NCBI GenBank assembly: GCA_035526665.1
Contig: DATLBY010000040.1
Coordinates: 1-6,201, forward strand
Direction: 5' to 3'
Source: DATLBY01 sp035526665
GTDB taxonomy: Bacteria; Acidobacteriota; Terriglobia; Bryobacterales; Bryobacteraceae
Length of the DNA stretch: 6,201 bases
The notes below the pieces were generated by a model, which had not been told where the DNA came from, searched no databases, and was given only the letters and a program-made list of their open reading frames with translations. Below are positions 1 through 6,201 of this stretch, in pieces; position 1 is the first letter of the stretch; every line of letters starts with the position of its first letter. Position numbers and translations under genes: made by a program.

Positions 1-2133
<2,133 letters not shown>

Positions 2134-2176
2134 CGGAAGAGACTTTACCAGACGCCTGAAGTGATGTCAATCCAGT

Positions 2177-3277
2177 CTACACTTCGGAATTTACGGCGTG
2201 AATCAGAGCCTTGATGTAGCCATAGCCGAACGCAAACGCCTGCAGCTTGCCGGGATCCTCAGGATGAGTAGGCATATGGTCGGGACAAATCGAACCCGCG
2301 AACTGCACATCTCGCAGAATTCTCATCACCTTCAGGAAATCCATTTCGCCTTCATCGGGGTACACTTCCGCGAAGTTATTCAGCCCTCCACGAATGTTTC
2401 GCATATGAATTTGATGGATCCTTCCGCGCTCGCCTAAATACCGGACGATGGGCAGCACGTCCGTGGAGGGATTCTTCAAACCCTCGGCGGTTGTGCCTAG
2501 ACATAGCTGAAAGCCGTTATACGGGCTGTCTACGATGGATGCGTAGCGCTTAAAGGCTTCCAGGATCGAAGGCGAATCCCAATTTTCGGCACCCTGGTAG
2601 CCGAACGGAAGTCCGGGCGGATCATAGGGGTGGGCCGCCATTTTCACATCGTACTCTTTGCAGACGGGGATCACTTTCTGCAGGAAATGCGTGATGCGCT
2701 CCCAATAGTCAGCCGAGCTTACTCTTCCGGCCTTTCCCACGGGGAGATCTTTCCAATTCTCTTCCAGCTGGAAAGCTTCATAACTGGCGCCGCCTCGTCC
2801 CGGGACTTTCGCGTTCCGGCGAATGGGGATTAGCGTCCAATGATGAGTGATTACTTTCACTCCAACTTGAGAAGCCTTCTGAATATTGGCCGCGATCGTG
2901 TCCAGTCTCCGGTCGCGCTCGAGACCTGGGCGAAGCATGATGTACTCGGAATCCATGCGGATGGCCTCGAAAATGAAGCCTACTTTGTCGCAGTTGTCCT
3001 TCATTCGCTTCAATTCATCCGCATCCCAGGCTCCTTCGGAAGACACCTTGCGCAATTGCGCGGTGAGATGCTTTACGCCGCAGCGCAGGTTATATTCCAG
3101 GTTCGCCCGTCCGGTCACGTCCGCCCCCGGACCACCCGCCACGCTGTGGTAGTCGGCGCCGACATGCATCAGCGTATTTCTTTTTGGTTGGGGGGCGGCG
3201 GCCAAAGCAACTTCTCCCCCGCGTGTTGCTACCACTCCACTTACAGCAGTCTTTGCGAAATCTCTTCGCCTCAGCAT
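2177..3277 (-). CDS. Tat-type exported mannonate-dehydratase-like (UxuA-like) TIM-barrel protein
   Basis: 366 residues from ATG 3277, chosen because AGGAG lies 7 bases upstream; an in-frame TTG at 3337 adds 20 non-signal-like residues and has no such site. The N-terminus MLRRRDFAKTA matches the twin-arginine consensus and an Ala-rich cleavage region ends near residue 28, but Arg19, Gly-Gly and Glu22 interrupt the hydrophobic core. The rest resembles the UxuA family of the xylose-isomerase-like TIM barrels. The residues expected to hold the divalent metal are present: His216 in AAHPYDPPG, Cys259 in LCLGT, His291 in HQIHMRN and Asp333 in CPDHMP. His334 and Tyr352 (GYGY) are candidate catalytic residues. 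UxuA turns D-mannonate into 2-keto-3-deoxygluconate in the cytoplasm. Here the export signal and the change of HPDDPP to HPYDPP argue for another sugar acid or an isomerase/epimerase reaction. The PSCyt1/DUF1549 gene starts 43 bases downstream on the same strand, so an operon is likely. Confidence 0.88.
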   Translation of the reverse strand: MLRRRDFAKTAVSGVVATRGGEVALAAAPQPKRNTLMHVGADYHSVAGGPGADVTGRANLEYNLRCGVKHLTAQLRKVSSEGAWDADELKRMKDNCDKVGFIFEAIRMDSEYIMLRPGLERDRRLDTIAANIQKASQVGVKVITHHWTLIPIRRNAKVPGRGGASYEAFQLEENWKDLPVGKAGRVSSADYWERITHFLQKVIPVCKEYDVKMAAHPYDPPGLPFGYQGAENWDSPSILEAFKRYASIVDSPYNGFQLCLGTTAEGLKNPSTDVLPIVRYLGERGRIHQIHMRNIRGGLNNFAEVYPDEGEMDFLKVMRILRDVQFAGSICPDHMPTHPEDPGKLQAFAFGYGYIKALIHAVNSEV

Positions 3278-3284
3278 CGGAATA

Positions 3285-3289
3285 CTCCT
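3285..3289 (-). promoter_or_regulatory. Ribosome binding site AGGAG of the TIM-barrel gene
   Basis: AGGAG on the minus strand with 7 bases to ATG 3277-3275. It decides the start in favour of the ATG that opens the twin-arginine signal over the upstream TTG at 3337. Confidence 0.85.
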
Positions 3290-3316
3290 AAATATGGATT
3301 GCTCCAGGTTTCCGCC

Positions 3317-3325
3317 ATTATCGCA
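3317..3325 (-). promoter_or_regulatory. Candidate extended -10 promoter element for the TIM-barrel operon
   Basis: The minus strand reads TGCGATAAT, an extended -10 (TGn plus GATAAT, five of six matches to TATAAT). A start about 7 bases downstream would give a leader of roughly 33 bases that contains the AGGAG site. I see no convincing -35 box at 16-18 bases; the region there is a T-tract. Tentative. Confidence 0.35.
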
Positions 3326-3357
3326 ATCTATCCGCAAAAAAAGTGAGAAGTTTTGTG

Positions 3358-3386
3358 TTGGGCATCACTACAGAGATAGGTATAAA
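3358..3386 (+). promoter_or_regulatory. Candidate sigma70-type promoter for the TIGR03437 gene
   Basis: TTGGGC (3358-3363, three of six to TTGACA), a 17-base spacer, then TATAAA (3381-3386, five of six to TATAAT), in a locally AT-rich stretch of an otherwise GC-rich window. The start of transcription would fall near 3393, only about 8 bases before ATG 3401, which has no Shine-Dalgarno sequence. That suggests a nearly leaderless message. It may also serve the gene at 4248. Confidence 0.5.
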
Positions 3387-3400
3387 TTCGTCCAAATAGC

Positions 3401-4192
3401 ATGACGCCAGCGATTATCGGGCTGCTGGCGGCTGTCTTGTGGTGTTCCCCCATGCGCGCGGAGGCGGCGCCAACATACTCGGCCGCCAGCATCGTCAATT
3501 CCGCCACGAACCGGCCGGGCCCGCTAGCCCCGAACACGATCGTTACAATTTACGGCACTAACCTGGCATACGTGACGCGGGCGTTGACGGCTGGGGAAAT
3601 ACAGGCCGGTATTCTCCCCACCACATTGTCCGGAACCGGCGTGGTGATTCTAGTTGGGAATCTGGGCGCCACGCCGTACTATATCTCGCCCACGCAAATC
3701 AACTTCTTGATTCCGAGTTCCCTAATTGCAACAGGCCTGGAGCTTCGAGTGGGCCTGAACGGCCATTATGGGCCCGCCGTTCGGCTCACGCTGGCGGAAG
3801 CCGCGCCGGGACTTTTCCAGTCGGATCCGGATTTCGCAGTCGCCACCCGGTTGGACGGATCGATTGTCACCCGGCAGAGTCCCACAAAACCAGGCGAGGA
3901 CATCGTTGTGTATCTCACCGGTCTTGGGCGTACCAAGCCAAATCCCGGGTACCGGGAGATTCCCCAGAAAGCTGCTCCCATTGAACGAACAACCGAACTC
4001 CGGGTGAGTATCGGAGGTGTGCTACTGGCAAGCAAATCGGTTTATTATGCGGGGGTTACGCCGGGATTCGCAGGTCTCTATCAAGTGAACCTGCGGGTTC
4101 CAGTGGACGCGGCGCCAAATCCGGAGATCCGAATCGGATACGACGACCAGATGAGCCCGGAGAATGTTCGTTTGCCGGTAAAACTGGAGTAG
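3401..4192 (+). CDS. Secreted stand-alone TIGR03437 (Solibacter C-terminal domain) protein
   Basis: 263 residues. A stop at 3383-3385 closes the frame upstream, so ATG 3401 is the first usable start, and it has no Shine-Dalgarno sequence. Residues 1-23 look like a signal peptide (IIGLLAAVLW core, possible cleavage after AEA or AEAA) but lack an early positive charge. Nearly all the mature protein matches the TIGR03437 pattern: YSAASIVNSA (26-35), APNTIVTIYGTNLA (43-56), LPTTLSGTGVVI (72-83), YYISPTQINFLIP (93-105), APGLF (135-139), DGS (152-154), VVYLTGLG (169-176) and YYAGVTPGFAGLYQVNLRVP (215-234). In acidobacteria this domain usually forms the C-terminus of larger exported proteins with repeats or NHL, kelch or Ig-like parts; here it stands alone. 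The domain is presumably beta-rich, and its role (surface attachment, sorting or binding) is unknown. The next gene follows after 55 bases and may share the transcript. Confidence 0.9.
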   Translation: MTPAIIGLLAAVLWCSPMRAEAAPTYSAASIVNSATNRPGPLAPNTIVTIYGTNLAYVTRALTAGEIQAGILPTTLSGTGVVILVGNLGATPYYISPTQINFLIPSSLIATGLELRVGLNGHYGPAVRLTLAEAAPGLFQSDPDFAVATRLDGSIVTRQSPTKPGEDIVVYLTGLGRTKPNPGYREIPQKAAPIERTTELRVSIGGVLLASKSVYYAGVTPGFAGLYQVNLRVPVDAAPNPEIRIGYDDQMSPENVRLPVKLE

Positions 4193-4247
4193 CTGAACGA
4201 AACCCCGCCGCGAACCGGTCCGTCTACACTGGATTAGGAGCATTACG
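4193..4247 (+). other. Short intergenic gap between the two plus-strand genes
   Basis: 55 bases holding the ribosome binding site of the next gene. There is no hairpin with a T-run that would act as a terminator, and no well-spaced promoter pair. This favours read-through from the promoter upstream of 3401. Confidence 0.5.
4236..4240 (+). promoter_or_regulatory. Ribosome binding site AGGAG of the glycine-zipper gene
   Basis: AGGAG with 7 bases to ATG 4248, the same arrangement as at the minus-strand TIM-barrel gene. It fixes the start of the 4248 gene. Confidence 0.85.
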
Positions 4248-4991
4248 ATGATTCGCCTGTTATTGGTATCCATTGCCCTCCCCATATTTCTAACGGCACA
4301 GTCTCCGGATTTTGTGGTGACTCCTGGGACGCGGATTCCATTGAGCCTGATTAATAGCGTCAGCACGAAGAGCGCCGCGGAAGGAGATCGAATTTATCTG
4401 GAGACGGTGTTTCCGATACTTGTGAATGGCAAGATCGTGATCCCGGCGGGAAGCTACGTGGCCGGTACGGTGACAGAGGTGAAGCGCCCGGGCCGGGTCA
4501 AGGGCCGGGGCGAACTATATGTGCGGTTCGATTCACTCACTTTGCCGAACGGGGTTACCAGAGACTTCCGAGCCCGGATGGGAGCGCTGGACGGGCGCGC
4601 CAGCGAAGAGTTGGATAAGAATGAAGGCAAAGTGAAGAGCGAGGGCAACAAGGGCGGCGACGCCCGGACGGTTGGCGAGACGGCGGCGGGCGGCGCCTCC
4701 ATCGGGGCCATCGCCGGCAGCGTGGCCGGCCACACCGGAATGGGCGTCGGCATCGGAGCGGCCGCTGGAGCCGCTGCAGGATTGGCCGGCGTTCTGCTAT
4801 CGCGCGGGCCGGAGGCAGTCCTGGCTAAGGGCACAACCCTCGAGATGGTGCTGGATCGTCCGCTGAACTTTTCCGAGACGGAGATTGAGGCTTGGGCGCC
4901 CTCCCGCCGTAACATCGGTGAGGGAGGCGGCCCTTTGCCGGGCCGGCAACACCAATCTGTACCCGGTACCCGCGGCCGGTTGCCCCTTTAG
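4248..4991 (+). CDS. Exported protein with TrbI/VirB10-like beta domain and glycine zipper
   Basis: 247 residues from an ATG with a good AGGAG site. Residues 1-17 form a signal peptide (MIRLLLVSIALPIFLTA, cleavage probably before Gln18). Residues 23-115 look beta-rich: TPGTRIPLSLINSVSTKSAA, then ILVNGKIVIPAGSYVAGTVT (57-76), GRGELYVRFDSLTLPNG (86-102). This 'settable value, PAGS, G-x-V' pattern recalls the TrbI/VirB10-like beta-barrel region. A charged linker (116-140, Lys/Glu/Asp-rich) leads to a glycine zipper (143-182, GxxxG-type repeats of Gly and Ala), which could insert in or pack against a membrane. Then comes TTLEMVLDRPLNF (196-208), a return to the beta fold. The tail (about 217-247) is Gly/Pro/Arg-rich and ends in RLPL. 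No conjugation genes are near, so a role in envelope stability or surface assembly is a guess. Its stop lies one base from the stop of the convergent UPF0182 gene. Confidence 0.85.
   Translation: MIRLLLVSIALPIFLTAQSPDFVVTPGTRIPLSLINSVSTKSAAEGDRIYLETVFPILVNGKIVIPAGSYVAGTVTEVKRPGRVKGRGELYVRFDSLTLPNGVTRDFRARMGALDGRASEELDKNEGKVKSEGNKGGDARTVGETAAGGASIGAIAGSVAGHTGMGVGIGAAAGAAAGLAGVLLSRGPEAVLAKGTTLEMVLDRPLNFSETEIEAWAPSRRNIGEGGGPLPGRQHQSVPGTRGRLPL
4674..4793 (+). other. Glycine zipper segment in the 4248 gene
   Basis: Codons for residues 143-182, almost all Gly, Ala, Ser, Val and Ile with small residues repeating every four positions (GASIGAIAGSVAG, GMGVGIGAAAGAAAG). Such segments form tightly packed membrane-associated helices in many outer-envelope proteins. 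The DNA here is correspondingly very GC-rich, which explains the long open frames on the opposite strand. Confidence 0.75.
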
Positions 4992-4995
4992 CCTA
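4989..4995. other. Convergent stop codons one base apart
   Basis: The plus-strand gene ends with TAG at 4989-4991 and the minus-strand UPF0182 gene ends with TAG read from 4995 to 4993, leaving only base 4992 between them. There is no room for a terminator outside the coding regions, so each transcript must run into the 3' end of the other gene. Confidence 0.9.
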
Positions 4996-6201
4996 CTGTT
5001 TGACGGAGGCTTCGATGGCCTCCAGTTCCTTGCCGGCCTCGGCCCACTTGCCTTGGGATGCAAGCTCCCGGTAGCGTTTTAAGTGCGTGCGGATAGATTC
5101 GATCTTGGGGTCGCCCGTTGCCGGAGTCGGCTTAGTTGCAAGGGTGACGGCCGGCTGCGCCGCTGCCGGAGCGGAGGTCCCTGTCAGGTCTGCGAGCGCC
5201 TGCTCGTAAGTATCGCGGTAAATCAGCGTGTTCCCCATGGCGATCACCACCTTCTTGAGCTGCGGCATGCGCGCCTGCGAAGACTGGATGTAGATGGGCT
5301 CGACATATAAAAATGTGTCGTCGATGGGGAGCACCAACATCTGACCCCGCAAGACCTGCGAGCCCTGCTGGTTCCAGAGACTAAGATCCTTCGAAATATT
5401 CTGATCGGAATCGATGCGCGCCTCAATTTGCAGCGGCCCGTAGATCAGGCTTTGCTTGGAAAGTTGCAGGACCACGATTTCGCCCAGGTGGGCGGCGTCG
5501 CAGCGCGCAGCCATCAGCCCGATGAGGTTGTCTTTGGTTCGAGGAGTGAACGGCTGCAGCAGCAGATACTCGGGCGCGGTCTCTCCAGGAAGAGTCGCCA
5601 CTACGTAGACAGGCTGCACTGGTTCCGGCTTTCCCGTTTGACCGTAAACGTTTTTCGCGACATCCCAGACATCTTCTTTGTTGTAAAAGGCGTCTGCATC
5701 CTGCATGTGGAACGTCCTGTACACATCGGCCTGTACCTTAAACATGAGTTCCGGATGGCGGGCATGCGCCCGGAGGTCGGCGGGCATCTCGGAAGCGGGA
5801 CGGAAGAGGCGCGGGAAGATCGCCTGCCAGACAGCGATGATTGGGTCAGATGAATCAAAGACATACAGCGCGATGTGTCCGTCATAGGCGTCGACGGTTG
5901 CTTTTACCGCATTCCGCATGTAATTGAAGGTTCCCAATCCCCCGAATTGGGTCATCCGGGAGTATGGGTGTGCTGCTGATTTTGTGAAGCCGTCCACCAT
6001 CCACACCATCCGTCCATCCGCGGTGAGGACGAGGTACGGGTCGGTGTCCCATTCCAGGAAACCGGCGATGGTTTGGAGCCGCTCGCGCACATTGCGGTGA
6101 ATAATCATCCGGCTCTCATCCTTGAGATAACCGGTTAGCAGAACATTCCAGTTACCCTGCCACAGGGCGGTGGCAAGGCGCATGCCGAAGCCTGCGATGG
6201 G
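4993..6201 (-). CDS. UPF0182 (COG1615) family membrane protein, N-terminus cut by window edge
   Basis: 402 residues are visible and the frame runs open to the right edge. The first ATG in the window (6183) is internal, since family sequence continues upstream of it (PIAGFG). UPF0182 proteins are usually 900-1000 residues, with about seven N-terminal membrane helices followed by a large domain outside the cytoplasm; only the second half of that domain is here. Seen, numbering from the edge: IIHRNVRERLQTIAGFLEWD (33-52), DPYLVL and DGRMVWMVDGFT (about 54-73), NYMRNAVKATVDAYDG (93-108), FPRLFRPASEMPADLRAHAR (129-148), FYNKEDVWDV (172-181), PFTPRTKDNLIGLMAARCD (217-235), YGPLQIEARID (254-264), LSLWNQQGSQVLRGQMLVLP (273-292) and YVEPIYIQ (299-306). 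An Ala/Pro/Thr-rich linker (about 341-363) then leads to a charged C-terminal helix pair (366-402). The function is unknown across the family. The promoter is outside the window. Confidence 0.93.
   Translation of the reverse strand, partial: PIAGFGMRLATALWQGNWNVLLTGYLKDESRMIIHRNVRERLQTIAGFLEWDTDPYLVLTADGRMVWMVDGFTKSAAHPYSRMTQFGGLGTFNYMRNAVKATVDAYDGHIALYVFDSSDPIIAVWQAIFPRLFRPASEMPADLRAHARHPELMFKVQADVYRTFHMQDADAFYNKEDVWDVAKNVYGQTGKPEPVQPVYVVATLPGETAPEYLLLQPFTPRTKDNLIGLMAARCDAAHLGEIVVLQLSKQSLIYGPLQIEARIDSDQNISKDLSLWNQQGSQVLRGQMLVLPIDDTFLYVEPIYIQSSQARMPQLKKVVIAMGNTLIYRDTYEQALADLTGTSAPAAAQPAVTLATKPTPATGDPKIESIRTHLKRYRELASQGKWAEAGKELEAIEASVKQ

Noticed and set aside
2174..2183. GTCTACACT shared with 4222-4230 as a regulatory repeat
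   Set aside because: Nine bases occurring twice is weak evidence. One copy overlaps a stop codon, and the other is too close to the ribosome binding site to act as a -10 for that gene.
3278..3337. Longer TIM-barrel protein starting at TTG 3337
   Set aside because: The added 20 residues are polar and acidic and would sit before the twin-arginine motif. The AGGAG site fits ATG 3277 instead.
2840..3346. 168-codon plus-strand frame
   Set aside because: It lies antisense to the TIM-barrel gene, whose family motifs are unambiguous, and its translation shows no recognisable family.
3334..3356. A-run and T-run around 3334-3356 as a terminator or inverted repeat
   Set aside because: The two arms are closer to a mirror repeat than an inverted repeat, so no stem forms, and no gene ends nearby.
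4205..4223. Hairpin CGAACCGGTCCG between the plus-strand genes as a terminator
   Set aside because: The palindrome is short and imperfect and is not followed by a T-run.
4885..5082. Frameshift near the end of the 4248 gene, with a second frame continuing past 4991
   Set aside because: The in-frame tail has a plausible composition (Gly/Pro/Arg-rich, ending RLPL) and stops exactly at the border of the next gene. The alternative frame runs into the well-supported UPF0182 coding region on the other strand.
5428..5853. 141-codon plus-strand frame
   Set aside because: It is a shadow of UPF0182, whose conserved blocks cover the same bases on the minus strand.

Overview
The window most resembles a chromosome segment of an Acidobacteriota bacterium of the Solibacter/Bryobacter type. 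The strongest pointer is the gene at 3401-4192. It carries almost the whole set of motifs of the 'Solibacter uncharacterized C-terminal domain' (TIGR03437), a family typical of that group. A PSCyt1/DUF1549/DUF1553 gene, an exported mannonate-dehydratase-like TIM barrel, a glycine-zipper exported protein and a UPF0182 protein all fit that assignment. The lineage is inferred from protein families only.

Layout. Positions 1-2133 (minus strand) hold most of a large exported PSCyt1-DUF1549-DUF1553 protein whose C-terminus lies beyond the left edge. Positions 2177-3277 (minus) encode a Tat-type, UxuA-like TIM-barrel protein. It lies 43 bases upstream of the first gene on the same strand, so the two probably form one transcript. 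Positions 3278-3400 are a short AT-rich divergent promoter region and the only real intergenic gap besides 4193-4247. Positions 3401-4192 (plus) encode a stand-alone secreted TIGR03437 protein, apparently from a nearly leaderless message. Positions 4248-4991 (plus) encode a secreted protein with a beta-rich domain and a glycine zipper. Positions 4993-6201 (minus) hold the C-terminal part of a UPF0182 membrane protein whose N-terminus lies beyond the right edge. Its stop codon is one base away from the stop of the convergent plus-strand gene.

How the genes fit together. All four proteins with a visible N-terminus carry export signals. The minus-strand pair joins a putative sugar-acid lyase or isomerase fold to a c-type-cytochrome-like protein. 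This suggests carbohydrate or sugar-acid processing outside the cytoplasm, but the substrate cannot be read from sequence. The two plus-strand genes are probably co-transcribed and are envelope or secreted proteins of unknown role. UPF0182 is a widespread membrane family of unknown function and need not be related to its neighbours. I see no RNA genes, insertion sequences, CRISPR arrays, integrases or clear Rho-independent terminators. The genes look intact apart from the two cut by the window edges.
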